Notes under the pieces: generated by a model
What the model saw: only the letters and a program-made list of their open reading frames with translations
Told to the model about the DNA's origin: nothing
Database searches by the model: none
Program-made: the position numbers and the translations under genes
From: Streptomyces dioscori
GTDB taxonomy: Bacteria > Actinomycetota > Actinomycetes > Streptomycetales > Streptomycetaceae
DNA length: 64,000 nucleotides
NCBI RefSeq assembly: GCF_003024195.1
Contig: NZ_KZ679039.1
Location: 412,285 to 476,284, forward strand
Reading direction: 5' to 3'
Shown: one piece after another, positions 41,054-50,179 of the stretch
Layout of the letters: every line of letters begins with the position of its first letter
Position numbering within the stretch: the stretch's first letter is position 1

Positions 41054-41940
41054 GCAGGGTCGGTCTTCAAGGACAGGTCGCCGTCGTCACGGGGGCCGCG
41101 CGGGGCGTCGGGGAACTCCTCGCCCGCAAGCTCTCCGCCCGCGGCGCCACCGTCGCGCTCGTCGGCCTGGAGCCCGAGGAACTGAAGGGCGTCTCCGAGC
41201 GGCTGCACGGCGAGAGCGGGTACTGGCACGCCGACGTCACCGACCACGAGGCCATGGCCGAGGTCGCGCGCGAGGTGAAGGCGCGGTTCGGGAAGGTCGA
41301 CATCGTCGTCGCCAACGCCGGGGTAGCCAACGGCGGGCCGTTCGTCGACTCCGACCCGGTCGCCTGGCGGCGCGTCATCGAGGTGAACCTCATCGGGTCG
41401 GCCGTCACCGCCCGCGCCTTCCTGCCCGTCCTCCGGGAGAGCCGCGGCTATCTGCTCCAGATCGCCTCGCTCGCCGCGATCACGCCCGCGCCGATGATGA
41501 CCGCGTACACGGCGTCCAAGTCCGGCGTCGAGGCGTTCGCGCACAGCCTGCGGGCCGAGGTCGGCTACCAGGGCGTACGCGTCGGGGTCGGGTACCTCTC
41601 CTGGACCGACACCGACATGGTGCGCGGGGCCGACCAGGACGACGTCATGCGGGAGTTGCGCCAGCGGCTGCCGTGGCCCGCCAACAAGACGTACCCGCTG
41701 GGGCCGGCCGTCGACCGGATCGTGGCCGGCATCGAGCGGAGGTCCAGCCACGTGTACGGGCAGTGGTGGCTGCGTGGGATGCAGGGGGTACGGGGCTATC
41801 TTCCGGCGCTCATCGGAACGGTCGGGCAGCGGGAGATGCGGCGGTTCGCACCGCGGCTGGGGAGCATCGCGACGGGGCTCGTCGGTGCAGGTGGGGAGGC
41901 TGATCAGGCCGGGCGGGACACGGTGCGTCACCGACCGTGA
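41050..41940 (+). CDS. Short-chain dehydrogenase/reductase (SadH-like)
   Basis: 296 residues. NAD(P) motif TGAARGVGELLARKL, NAGVANGGPFV, catalytic Ser in QIASLAAI and YTASK (Tyr and Lys). A C-terminal extension of ~50 residues (MQGVRGYLPALIGTVGQREMRRFAPRLG) goes beyond the classical SDR. It would interconvert an alcohol and a ketone, feeding or following the monooxygenase. Last gene of the operon; no terminator is obvious. Confidence 0.88.
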   Translation: MSRVGLQGQVAVVTGAARGVGELLARKLSARGATVALVGLEPEELKGVSERLHGESGYWHADVTDHEAMAEVAREVKARFGKVDIVVANAGVANGGPFVDSDPVAWRRVIEVNLIGSAVTARAFLPVLRESRGYLLQIASLAAITPAPMMTAYTASKSGVEAFAHSLRAEVGYQGVRVGVGYLSWTDTDMVRGADQDDVMRELRQRLPWPANKTYPLGPAVDRIVAGIERRSSHVYGQWWLRGMQGVRGYLPALIGTVGQREMRRFAPRLGSIATGLVGAGGEADQAGRDTVRHRP

Positions 41941-42020
41941 CTGATCGAAATGCGCGCAATGTCCGTGCGTGTAACTCTGGTCGAGGCCCAACCCCCTCAC
42001 CCAAAACGGGAGTGAACCTC

Positions 42021-42233
42021 ATGGCCATGAAGGACCAGTTCCAGGACAAGACCGAAGAGCTTCAGCGCAACGCCAAGCAGAAGCTCGGTGAGCGTCGTGA
42101 CCAGGCGGGCGAGCGTGGGCAGCAGATGCCCGAGCGTGAGCGGCCCGCCGAGCGTGAGCGGCCGGATCGTGAGCGGCCGGAGCGGCGTGCGCCTGAAGGT
42201 ACGCGGGAGCGGCGGGACGAGTTCGACGTCTGA
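42021..42233 (+). CDS. Small hydrophilic charged protein
   Basis: 70 residues from ATG 42021, with GGGAGTG upstream (MAMKDQFQDKTEELQRNAKQKLGERRDQ...). The first 30 residues look like a CsbD-style amphipathic stress protein. The rest is an Arg/Glu/Pro repeat (ERPAERERPDRERPERR). It is probably disordered. Followed by a good terminator, supporting a real transcript. Confidence 0.65.
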   Translation: MAMKDQFQDKTEELQRNAKQKLGERRDQAGERGQQMPERERPAERERPDRERPERRAPEGTRERRDEFDV

Positions 42234-42290
42234 GACGTCCGACTCGACTGAGCTGACGCTCTGTTCGACCTTCGGCCTTGGCCGGAATTG

Positions 42291-42330
42291 ACGTGGGGCG
42301 CCCTCTTCTCTGGGGCGTCCCACGTTTTTT
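42291..42330 (+). terminator. Rho-independent terminator
   Basis: Stem ACGTGGGGCGCCC / GGGCGTCCCACGT with one mismatch, then TTTTTT at 42325-42330. It lies 57 bp past the small hydrophilic-protein stop; it is one of few in the window with a true U-tract. Confidence 0.85.
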
Positions 42331-42344
42331 GCCGTCTGCGGCCC

Positions 42345-42540
42345 GGTGGGGGCTGGCCGCGCAGTTCCCCGCGCCCCTAAGGGGCTCCGCCCCCCAAAGA
42401 CGAAAAGATTGCGCAGTTCCCCGCGCCCCCAAAAGACAAAGGATTGCGCCGTTCCCCGCGCCCCTGATGGGGCGCAGCCCCTCCCGAGGGGCGCGGGGAA
42501 CGGCGCGATCAGCCCCCACCGGGCCGCAGGTTGCAGCGGA
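42345..42540. repeat. Cluster of interspersed GC-rich repeat (GCGCAGTTCCCCGCGCCCC family)
   Basis: Three direct copies of a G-C-G-C-(A/C)-G-T-T-C-C-C-C-G-C-G-C-C-C-C word (near 42358, 42411, 42445) and one inverted copy (near 42490) form hairpins between the terminator and the tricorn gene. A related copy sits at 49480-49650. Such elements are scattered in Streptomyces intergenic regions; role unknown. Confidence 0.75.
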
Positions 42541-42563
42541 TCGGTCAGCGCCCCCGCCGGGGG

Positions 42564-45500
42564 TCAGGGCCGGGGCGGCAGCCGGGGCCGGGACCTGTCG
42601 GGGAGGGCCGTGTACGGGGGCGGTGTGGACGCCGGGTGCAGGGCCAGGAGGTCCAGCGCCAACCGGACCGCGTCGTCCAGCTGCGCGTGACGGCCCTCCG
42701 CCCAGTCCAGCGGCGTGCGGAGGACTTCCAGATCAGGACAGACCCCGTGGTTCTCCACGGACCACCCGTACGCGTCGAACCACGCCGCGTTCATCGGCAC
42801 CGTGATGACCGACCCGTCCCCCAGCTCATGGCGTCCGGTCATCCCGACCACCCCGCCCCACGTGCGCTGCCCCACCACCGGCCCCAGTTTCAGCAGTTTG
42901 AAGGCCGCCGTGATCATGTCCCCGTCCGAGGAGGTCATCTCGTCGGCCAGGGCGACCACGGGCCCGCGCGGGGCGTTGGACGTGTACGACACCGGCTGCG
43001 CGTCACGGGTCAGGTCCCAGCCCATGATCGTACGGGTGAGTTTCTCGATGACCAGTTCGCTGATGTGGCCGCCCGCGTTGCCGCGTACGTCGACGATGAG
43101 CGCGGGCCGCGACACCTCCATGCGCAGATCGCGGTTGAACTGGGCCCAGCCCGAGCCGCCCATGTCGGGGATGTGCAGATAGCCGCACCGGCCGCCGCTC
43201 AACTCCCGTACGACCTCCCGGCGTTTGGCCACCCAGTCCTGGTAGCGCAGCGGGCGCTCGTCGACGAGGGGGACCACCGCCACCCGGCGCGAACACCCCG
43301 CACGCCCCGCGCCTCCCGCGCCTCCCGCACCCCCCGAGCCCTCCGCCGGGGTGAACGTCAGCTCCACCGTCGTACCGCCCGCCCCCGCGAGCAGCGGGAA
43401 CGGGCCGGTGACGGGGTCCACCGGACGCCCGTCCACATGCGTCAGCCGCGCGCCCTCGCGGATGCCCGTACCGGCCAGCGGTGAACGCGCCTTGGAGTCG
43501 GAGGAGTCACCGGGCAGGACGCGTTTCAGCACCCAGTTGCCCTCCCGGCAGGCGAAGTTGGCGCCCAGCAGACCTTGGGGCCGCTGATAGTGCGGCGGTC
43601 CCTCGTTGCGCCGCGCGGCGACCACGTACGCGTGCGAGGTGCCCAGTTCGCCCAGCACCTCGCGGAGCAGGTCCGCGAACTCGTCGGGGGACGCGACCCG
43701 TTCGACCAGCGGACGGTACTGGTCCAGCACGCCCTGCCAGTCGATGCCGCACATGCCGGGTTCCCAGAAGTACGACCGGATGAGGCGGCCAGCCTCCGCG
43801 TACGCCTGGCGCCACTCCGCGGCCGGGTCTGCCTCGTGCAGGATGCGGCGCAGGTCGATCCAGACGGTCGAGTCGCCGTCGCCCGGCTCGGTGGACGGGA
43901 CGGCCCGCAGCTCTCCCTCGTCGACCACGACGAGCCGGCTGCCGTCGCCGCTGGGCGCGAACCAGTCGAGGTGGTCGACGAGTTCGGACTTCTTCGCCTT
44001 GGCGAGGTTGAAGTGCTCCAGGGTCGGCCGGCCGCTGGTGTCGTCCGGGTTCGCGAACGTCTCACCGAGCGCCCCCGAGATCGGCCAGCGCAGCCAGACG
44101 AGTCCGCCGCCCGCGACCGGATACAGCGCCGAGTACTTGGAGGCCGTGACCGGGAACGGCGTCACCCGGCTCTCCAGCCCCTCGGTCTCGACGGTCACCG
44201 TGCCGCTCCCCGCACCCCCGTCCCCGCCTCCCCCTCCGCCTCCATCCTCGTCCAGGCCGCCGGCCGCCGGACGGCCCTCGGGGGTCAGCGCGAAGGGGGA
44301 CGGGGTCGCCGAAGACAGCGGTACGAGGTACGGGCGGCAGCCCAGCGGGAAGGAGAGGTCGCCGGTGTGGACGTCGTACACCGGGTCGAAGCCGCGCCAG
44401 GAGAGAAAGGCGAGGAAGCGGCCGTCGCGGGTGAAGACCGGGTTCTCGTCCTCGAAGCGGCCGTTGGTGACGTCGACGACCGTGCGGGCGCCGGGCCCGT
44501 CGATCCGCGCCAGCTTGATCTGGCGGAGCGTGCGGCCGATGCCCGGATGCGACCAGGTCAGCCAGGTCCCGTCGGGGGAGAAGGCGAGGTCGCGCACGGG
44601 CCCGTTGACGGACCGGACGAGCTCCGTGACGACACCGGCTTCGTCCACAGCGGCCTCGTCCACGCCGGCCTCGTCCACGCCGGTCCCGTCCACACCGGTC
44701 CCGTCCGCGTCGGTCGCGTCCGCAGCGGTCCCGGCCGCCCCGGTGGAAGAGCCGGCCTCGCGCATCTCCTCCGTACCGCCCCCCTCGTCCACGGTGAGCA
44801 ACAGCAGCCGGCCGTCGTGCGAGGCGATCGCCAGCCGCTCGCCCTTCGGGTCGGAGACGAGTTCCAGGACGCGGCCCAGTTTCCCGGCGGCCAGCCGGCG
44901 GGGCTCGCGTGCGCCCGTCGCCCGGGGCAGATACGCGATCTCGACGGCGTCCTCACCCTCCGCGTCGGTCACGTACGCCACCTGCCCGCCGGAACCGAGC
45001 ATCTCCGGCAGCCGGACGCGGACACCCGGGGTGTCGGCGATGGTGCGGGCCGGCCCGTCGCGGTGCGTGAGCCAGTACAGACTGCCGCGGACGACGACCG
45101 CACCGGCCCGGCCCGTCTCGTCCACGGAGATCCCGTCGACGTGCTGGGCGGCCGGCACCTGGTAGGGACGGCGGCCCGTGCGGGGCCCGCCGAGCCGTAC
45201 GTCGAGGCGGCGCGGCCGGGCGTCCGCCGCCAGGTCGTCGACGATCCACACCTCGCCCGCGCACTGGTACACGACCCGGCTGCCGTCGCTGGACGCGTGC
45301 CGGGCGTAGAAGGCGTCGTGGTCGGTGTGGCGCCGCAGGCCGGAGCCGTCGTGCAGGCACGAGTACAGATTGCCGACACCCTCGTGGTCGGAGAGGAAGG
45401 CGATCCGGTCGCCGACGAACATCGGCGAGTCCAGATGCCCGTCGAGGTCGGCGAGGAGGCGCTGCCCGTGCAGCCAGAGCCGCCCGGTGGCGCCACCGCG

Positions 45501-46187
45501 ATAACGCTTCCAGGCGGCGGGCTCGTGCGGGGGCGTACCGGTGAGGAGCAGCGTCCTGCGCTCGCCGTCGACGTCCGCGACCGCGATGTCGGAGACCGGG
45601 CCCCACGGCAGCTTGCGGCCGGGGCCGCCGTCCACCGGCACGCTGTAGGCCCAGGTGAAGTAGGAGAAGGGCTCGCCGTGCGAGGCGACGGCGAGGATCT
45701 CGCAGGCGCCCTCCGCGTCGGGGGGCGACCAGCCGCAGACCTGGGTGTCGGCGTTGCCCCAGTAGGTGAGCCGCCGGGCCGGGCCGCCGTCGACCGGGGC
45801 CAGCTGGATCTCCGGCACGAGACTGCGCCACGTCGTGTACGCGAGGTGCCGCCCGTCGGGGGAGAAGCGCGGGTGGCTCACCTTGGTCCGGTCGACGGTC
45901 ACCCGCCAGGCGCGGCCGGGCCCGTCGAGGGGCGCCACCCAGAGGTCGTCCTCGGCCACGAAGCAGAGCCGGTCCCCGCTGAGATGCGGAAACCGAAGGT
46001 AGGAGGCGGAGCCGCCGCCCGCGCCCCCGCCCGCGCCCGCCCCGGCCCCGCCCGCGCCCGCCCCGGCCGCGCCCGCCCCGGCCCCGGCCGCGCTCCCGGC
46101 AGCGTCCCCGTACCCGTCGCCGTGTCCGCTCCCGCGGTGTCCGTTCCCGTACCCGGTCCCGCTCTCACTCCCGCTCTCGTCGCTCAC
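42564..46187 (-). CDS. Tricorn protease homologue (S41 family)
   Basis: 1207 residues from GTG 46187. After a Gly/Ala/Ser-rich N-terminus (~60 residues) come beta-propeller repeats (LRFPHLSGDRLCFVAEDDLWVAPLDG, FSPDGRHLAY, later FSPDGTWLTW and FTRDGRFLAF). A helical C1 region (AYAEAGRLIRSYFWEPGMCGIDW), a PDZ region (IREGARLTHVDGRPVDPVTG) and the S41 catalytic part (LIVDVRGNAGGHISELV, EMTSSDGDMITAAFKLL with the nucleophile Ser near 1085) follow. It degrades peptides released by the proteasome. It is longer than archaeal tricorn because of low-complexity insertions at the N-terminus and near the second propeller. Confidence 0.93.
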   Translation of the reverse strand: MSDESGSESGTGYGNGHRGSGHGDGYGDAAGSAAGAGAGAAGAGAGGAGAGAGGGAGGGSASYLRFPHLSGDRLCFVAEDDLWVAPLDGPGRAWRVTVDRTKVSHPRFSPDGRHLAYTTWRSLVPEIQLAPVDGGPARRLTYWGNADTQVCGWSPPDAEGACEILAVASHGEPFSYFTWAYSVPVDGGPGRKLPWGPVSDIAVADVDGERRTLLLTGTPPHEPAAWKRYRGGATGRLWLHGQRLLADLDGHLDSPMFVGDRIAFLSDHEGVGNLYSCLHDGSGLRRHTDHDAFYARHASSDGSRVVYQCAGEVWIVDDLAADARPRRLDVRLGGPRTGRRPYQVPAAQHVDGISVDETGRAGAVVVRGSLYWLTHRDGPARTIADTPGVRVRLPEMLGSGGQVAYVTDAEGEDAVEIAYLPRATGAREPRRLAAGKLGRVLELVSDPKGERLAIASHDGRLLLLTVDEGGGTEEMREAGSSTGAAGTAADATDADGTGVDGTGVDEAGVDEAAVDEAGVVTELVRSVNGPVRDLAFSPDGTWLTWSHPGIGRTLRQIKLARIDGPGARTVVDVTNGRFEDENPVFTRDGRFLAFLSWRGFDPVYDVHTGDLSFPLGCRPYLVPLSSATPSPFALTPEGRPAAGGLDEDGGGGGGGDGGAGSGTVTVETEGLESRVTPFPVTASKYSALYPVAGGGLVWLRWPISGALGETFANPDDTSGRPTLEHFNLAKAKKSELVDHLDWFAPSGDGSRLVVVDEGELRAVPSTEPGDGDSTVWIDLRRILHEADPAAEWRQAYAEAGRLIRSYFWEPGMCGIDWQGVLDQYRPLVERVASPDEFADLLREVLGELGTSHAYVVAARRNEGPPHYQRPQGLLGANFACREGNWVLKRVLPGDSSDSKARSPLAGTGIREGARLTHVDGRPVDPVTGPFPLLAGAGGTTVELTFTPAEGSGGAGGAGGAGRAGCSRRVAVVPLVDERPLRYQDWVAKRREVVRELSGGRCGYLHIPDMGGSGWAQFNRDLRMEVSRPALIVDVRGNAGGHISELVIEKLTRTIMGWDLTRDAQPVSYTSNAPRGPVVALADEMTSSDGDMITAAFKLLKLGPVVGQRTWGGVVGMTGRHELGDGSVITVPMNAAWFDAYGWSVENHGVCPDLEVLRTPLDWAEGRHAQLDDAVRLALDLLALHPASTPPPYTALPDRSRPRLPPRP

Positions 46188-46260
46188 CCACCCATGCTTT
46201 TCCGGTGGGCGGGGCCCGGCAACTCGTGGTTCCGGGCGGACGCGTGACCCACCACACGTA

Positions 46261-46320
46261 CGAAACAGTTTCGTTTCGTTGACGCGCAGGGTATCTTCAG
46301 AGGAGTACGAGACAGTTTCG
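46261..46320. promoter_or_regulatory. TetR operators in the tricorn/tetR intergenic region
   Basis: CGAAACAGTTTCG at 46261-46273 is a perfect 13-bp palindrome. CGAGACAGTTTCG at 46308-46320 differs by one base; the centres are 47 bp apart. A TTGACG hexamer (46279-46284) lies between them. They flank the tetR leader, fitting autorepression by the TetR-family protein at 46344. Confidence 0.75.
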
Positions 46321-46343
46321 TTCGAGCGGAAGCGGTGAATGGG

Positions 46344-46934
46344 ATGGCTGAGACAGCAACGACGCGTCGCAGCCGGCTCACGCCCGAGCGCGAGGCCGAG
46401 TTGTACGAGGCCGTGCTCGACCTGCTCCGGGAGGTCGGTTACGACTCCCTGACCATGGACGCCGTGGCGGCCCGCACCCGGTCCAGCAAGGCCACGCTCT
46501 ACCGCCAGTGGGGCGGCAAGGCCGAACTGGTGGCCAGGTCGGTCCGGCACCACAAACCGGTCGGCATCTCCGTCGTGGACACCGGTTCCCTGCGGGGCGA
46601 CCTCCACGCGATGACGACCCGCCAGGACGACTGCGAGATGGAGCAGAACTCCTCCCTCATGCGCGCCCTGGGGACAGCGGTCCACTCGAACCCCGATCTG
46701 CTGGCCGCCCTGCGGGAATGGCTGGTCGAACCGGAACTGGAAGAGATGCGCCAGGTGGTTCAGCGTGCCATCGACCGCGGCGAGGTCCGAGCGGACAACC
46801 GCGCGATCGACTACGTGCTGCACATGATCATCGGAGCCTTCGTGGCCCGGACGATGATCGACAACGAGCCGCCGACGCAGGCGTTCCTCTCCTCGTACAT
46901 CGACGCAGTGGTCATCCCCGCCCTCGTCGCCTGA
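46344..46934 (+). CDS. TetR-family transcriptional regulator
   Basis: 196 residues. The TetR HTH is LYEAVLDLLREVGYDSLTMDAVAARTRSSKATLYRQWGGKAELVARSV (about 20-68). The ligand-binding part ends in an all-helical dimerisation domain. GTG 46335 is a possible start three codons upstream. It is preceded by two near-identical palindromes and followed on the same strand by the MMPL exporter, its likely target. Confidence 0.9.
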   Translation: MAETATTRRSRLTPEREAELYEAVLDLLREVGYDSLTMDAVAARTRSSKATLYRQWGGKAELVARSVRHHKPVGISVVDTGSLRGDLHAMTTRQDDCEMEQNSSLMRALGTAVHSNPDLLAALREWLVEPELEEMRQVVQRAIDRGEVRADNRAIDYVLHMIIGAFVARTMIDNEPPTQAFLSSYIDAVVIPALVA

Positions 46935-47105
46935 CCCCACCCCCCGCACCCCACTTCGAGAACCAGCCCCGCCCCTCTCCGGCCCTTCCCCTGGCCCACC
47001 CTTCGCTCACGCACCTGACGCGACCGCTCACGTCGTCGGGCCGATGATCCCTGCCCTGATGCCGGCGCCGATGCCAGCCATCGCATCGCCCTGTGCGCCA
47101 CCGGC

Positions 47106-47144
47106 GCATCACCGAGCCGCATCACCGACCTGCATCACCGACCT
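47106..47144 (+). repeat. 13-bp tandem repeat before the MMPL gene
   Basis: Three units of GCATCACCGACCT (the first ends AGCC) end 18 bp before the MMPL GTG start. The 228-bp gap between tetR and this gene holds nothing else recognisable. Confidence 0.75.
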
Positions 47145-47162
47145 GATCGGGAGTACGCCCTC

Positions 47163-49454
47163 GTGGCAACGTTCCTCTACAAACTCGGCCGGCTCGCCTT
47201 CAGGCGACGGCACTTCGCCGTCCTGATATGGGTGGCGCTGCTGACGCTCGCGGGCGTCGGAGCGGCCTCCGCGCCCGCCGCGGGCACGACCTCCTTCTCC
47301 ATCCCGGGCACCGAGGCGCAGAAGGCCTTCGACCTGCTGGAGCAGCGTTTCCCCGGCGCCAGCGCCGACGGAGCGACCGGGCGCATCGTCTTCAAGGCGC
47401 CCGAGGGACAGAAGATGACGGACGCCGACAACAAGGCGACCGTCGCGAAGACCGTCAAGGCACTGGGCGACGGCTCCGAGGTCGTCTCCGTCACCGACCC
47501 GTACACGACGAACGCCGTGAGCAAGGACGGCACCGTCGCCTACACGTCGGTGCGCTACGACGTGCCCGGGATGGAACTCGCGGACTCGACCAGGGACGCC
47601 CTTGAGTCGGCCGGCGAGTCGGCCCGGGACACCGGCCTGACCGTCGACGTCGGCGGCGACGCGCTGGAGGCCGGGGCGGAGATGGGCGCGACCGGCGAGA
47701 TCATCGGCCTCGCCCTCGCCGCGGTCGTCCTCGTCGTCACCCTTGGTTCGCTGGTCGCGGCCGGACTGCCGCTGCTGACGGCGATCATCGGCGTCGGCAT
47801 CGGTGTCTCCACCATCACCGCGCTCGCCAACGCGCTCGACCTCGGCGACACCACCTCGACGCTCGCGCTGATGATCGGCCTCGCGGTCGGTATCGACTAC
47901 GCGCTGTTCATCGTCTCCCGCTACCGGGCGGAACTGGCCGAGGGCCGCGACCGCGAGGAGGCGGCGGGCCGCGCCACCGGCACCGCCGGCTCGGCGGTCG
48001 TCTTCGCCGGACTCACGGTGGTCATCGCCCTGGCGGGCCTCGCGGTCGTCAACGTCCCGATGCTCACCAAGATGGGCCTCGCCGCGGCGGGCACGGTCGT
48101 GGTAGCCGTCCTCATCGCGCTGACCATGATCCCCGCGATGCTCGGCTATGCGGGCGGCAAGATCCGCCCGGCGAACGAGAAGCGCGAGGACAAGCGCGAG
48201 GACAGGGCCAAGGGAGAGGCCCAGGGCAGGGTCGAGGGAGAGGCCAAGGACAGGGCCAAGGTCACCGGTGCCTCGGCGGGGCAGCCGTCCAGGCCCAACA
48301 TGGGCACCCGCTGGGCGAGCTTCGTCATCCGTCGCCCGGCGGCCGTACTGCTGCTCGGCGTGGTCGGCCTCGGCGTGATCGCCGTACCGGCCACCCAGCT
48401 GGAACTGGGCCTGCCCGACGACGGCTCGCAGCCGACGTCCACGACGCAGCGCCGGGCGTACGACCTGCTGTCGGAGGGCTTCGGCCCCGGCTTCAACGGT
48501 CCCCTGATGATCGTGGTCGACGCCAAGAAGAGCGCCGACCCGACGGCCGCCTTCACGTCCGTGACGGACGGCATCAAGGGCCTCAAGGACGTCGTGACGG
48601 TCACCCCGGCGACGCCCAACAAGGCGGGCGACACCGCGACGATCACGGTGATCCCCGACTCCAAGCCGTCCTCGACACAGACCGAGGACCTGGTCCACGC
48701 CATCCGCGCCCAGAGCGCCGACATCAAGGCGGACACGGACGCGGAGGTGCTGGTCACCGGCACCACGGCGATGAACATCGACTTCTCGCAGAAGCTCAAC
48801 GACGCCCTGGTCCCGTACCTCGCCCTGGTGGTGGGCCTGGCCTTCCTCCTCCTGATCGTGGTCTTCCGCTCGATCCTGGTCCCCCTCAAGGCGGCGCTCG
48901 GCTTCCTGCTGAGCGTGCTCGCCGCGCTCGGCGCGGTGGTCGCGGTCTTCCAGTGGGGCTGGCTGGCCGGACTGATCGGCGTCGAGGAGACCGGCCCGAT
49001 CATGTCGATGATGCCGATCTTCATGGTGGGCGTGGTCTTCGGCCTGGCGATGGACTACGAGGTGTTCCTCGTGACCCGTATGCGGGAGGCGTACGTGCAC
49101 GGGGAGTCCCCGAGCCAGGCGGTCGTCACCGGCTTCCGGCACAGCGCCCGCGTCGTGGTCGCGGCGGCGATCATCATGATGGCGGTCTTCGGCGGCTTCA
49201 TCGGCGCGAGCGACTCGATGATCAAGATGATCGGCTTCGGCCTCGCGATCGCCGTCTTCTTCGACGCGTTCGTGGTCCGCATGGCGATCGTCCCCGCGGT
49301 CCTGGCCCTGCTCGGCAAGAAGGCCTGGTGGCTCCCGAAGTGGCTGGACCGCGCCCTGCCGAACGTGGACGTCGAGGGCGAGGGCCTGCGGGCACTCGAC
49401 ACCGCACGCCCGACGGCTTCTCCGGACGAGGACCGGGAACTGGTCCGCGCCTGA
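47163..49454 (+). CDS. MMPL/RND-family transporter
   Basis: 763 residues from GTG 47163. Two repeats, each a first membrane helix, a large extracytoplasmic domain and five to six helices (repeat 1 from RRRHFAVLIWVALLTLAGVG; repeat 2 from RRPAAVLLLGVVGLGVIAV). The helices include the proton-relay segments GLAVGIDYALFIVSRYRAEL and GVVFGLAMDYEVFLVTRMREAY. A charged Lys/Glu linker (AKGEAQGRVEGEAKDRAK) separates the halves. It probably exports lipids or drugs under control of the upstream TetR. Confidence 0.92.
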   Translation: MATFLYKLGRLAFRRRHFAVLIWVALLTLAGVGAASAPAAGTTSFSIPGTEAQKAFDLLEQRFPGASADGATGRIVFKAPEGQKMTDADNKATVAKTVKALGDGSEVVSVTDPYTTNAVSKDGTVAYTSVRYDVPGMELADSTRDALESAGESARDTGLTVDVGGDALEAGAEMGATGEIIGLALAAVVLVVTLGSLVAAGLPLLTAIIGVGIGVSTITALANALDLGDTTSTLALMIGLAVGIDYALFIVSRYRAELAEGRDREEAAGRATGTAGSAVVFAGLTVVIALAGLAVVNVPMLTKMGLAAAGTVVVAVLIALTMIPAMLGYAGGKIRPANEKREDKREDRAKGEAQGRVEGEAKDRAKVTGASAGQPSRPNMGTRWASFVIRRPAAVLLLGVVGLGVIAVPATQLELGLPDDGSQPTSTTQRRAYDLLSEGFGPGFNGPLMIVVDAKKSADPTAAFTSVTDGIKGLKDVVTVTPATPNKAGDTATITVIPDSKPSSTQTEDLVHAIRAQSADIKADTDAEVLVTGTTAMNIDFSQKLNDALVPYLALVVGLAFLLLIVVFRSILVPLKAALGFLLSVLAALGAVVAVFQWGWLAGLIGVEETGPIMSMMPIFMVGVVFGLAMDYEVFLVTRMREAYVHGESPSQAVVTGFRHSARVVVAAAIIMMAVFGGFIGASDSMIKMIGFGLAIAVFFDAFVVRMAIVPAVLALLGKKAWWLPKWLDRALPNVDVEGEGLRALDTARPTASPDEDRELVRA

Positions 49455-49479
49455 CACGGCGGCCGGGCAGGCGCCCCGG

Positions 49480-49650
49480 AAGGGGCGCGAGGAACGGCGC
49501 GGCCGGCCACGGGCGGCCTGCGGCCGGGCCACCGCGCGCGGTGCGTCTTCCGCCTGCGGCCCGGTGGGGGTCGCCCGCGCAGTTCCCCGCGCCCCTTCCG
49601 GGGCCCAGCCCCGCCTGCCCGCGTCCCTTCCGGGGGCACAGCCCCGTCCG
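49480..49650. repeat. Second copy of the interspersed GC-rich repeat family
   Basis: Contains AAGGGGCGCGAGGAACGGCGC and, inverted, CGCGCAGTTCCCCGCGCCCC, plus the GCGGCCCGGTGGGGG motif that also flanks the 42.35-42.54 kb cluster. It fills the gap between the MMPL and YbaK genes. Confidence 0.7.
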
Positions 49651-49672
49651 CCCACCGACTAGCGTGCTCTTC

Positions 49673-50179
49673 ATGACCGCCGCCGAAGAAGAAGAGACCG
49701 CAGCCCACCCCCGTTTCGCCGAGGCCGTACGGAAGTTGGGTCTCGACGACCTGCTCCCGCGGATCCGCCGCTTCCCGGAGGCGACCCGCACCGCCGCCGA
49801 GGCCGCCACCGCACTCGGCTGCGAACTCAGCGAGATCTGCAAGTCGTTGATCTTCGCCGCGGACGGTGTCCCGGTCCTCGTCCTCATGGACGGTTCCTCC
49901 CGCGTGGACCTCGACCTCGTCCAGCACGCACTGGGCGCCGAGAAGGTGACCCGGGCCAGGGCCGACCTCGTACGCGAGACGACCGGGTACGCGATCGGTG
50001 GCGTACCCCCCTTCGGACACCGCAGCAAGACCCGTGTCCTGGCGGACCGTTCACTGCTGGACCACGACATCGTGTGGGCCGCCGCGGGCACCCCGTACTC
50101 CGTGTTCCCGATGGCCCCGAGGACCCTCATCGACCACGCCGGCGGCACCCTCGTGGACGTCCGCGAGCAGTCGGCGTGA
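49673..50179 (+). CDS. YbaK/ProX-type aminoacyl-tRNA deacylase
   Basis: 168 residues. The YbaK fold is seen in RFPEATRTAAEAATALGCELSEICKSLIFAADGVPVLVLMDGSSRVDL (with the conserved Lys), then YAIGGVPPFGHRSKTRVLADRSLLDHDIVWAAAGTPYSVFPM. It hydrolyses mischarged Cys- or Ala-tRNA in trans. Its TGA overlaps the GTG of the EamA gene (GTGA at 50176), so the two were one operon before AICE-2 entered. Confidence 0.9.
   Translation: MTAAEEEETAAHPRFAEAVRKLGLDDLLPRIRRFPEATRTAAEAATALGCELSEICKSLIFAADGVPVLVLMDGSSRVDLDLVQHALGAEKVTRARADLVRETTGYAIGGVPPFGHRSKTRVLADRSLLDHDIVWAAAGTPYSVFPMAPRTLIDHAGGTLVDVREQSA

Noticed and set aside
38550..41940. Monooxygenase operon as part of an antibiotic biosynthetic cluster
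   Set aside because: No PKS, NRPS, terpene or other core enzymes are nearby; a three-gene catabolic-type operon is sufficient.
48953..49672. Long in-frame extension upstream of the YbaK gene into the MMPL gene
   Set aside because: The extension is the out-of-frame reading of MMPL; the family N-terminus begins at ATG 49673.
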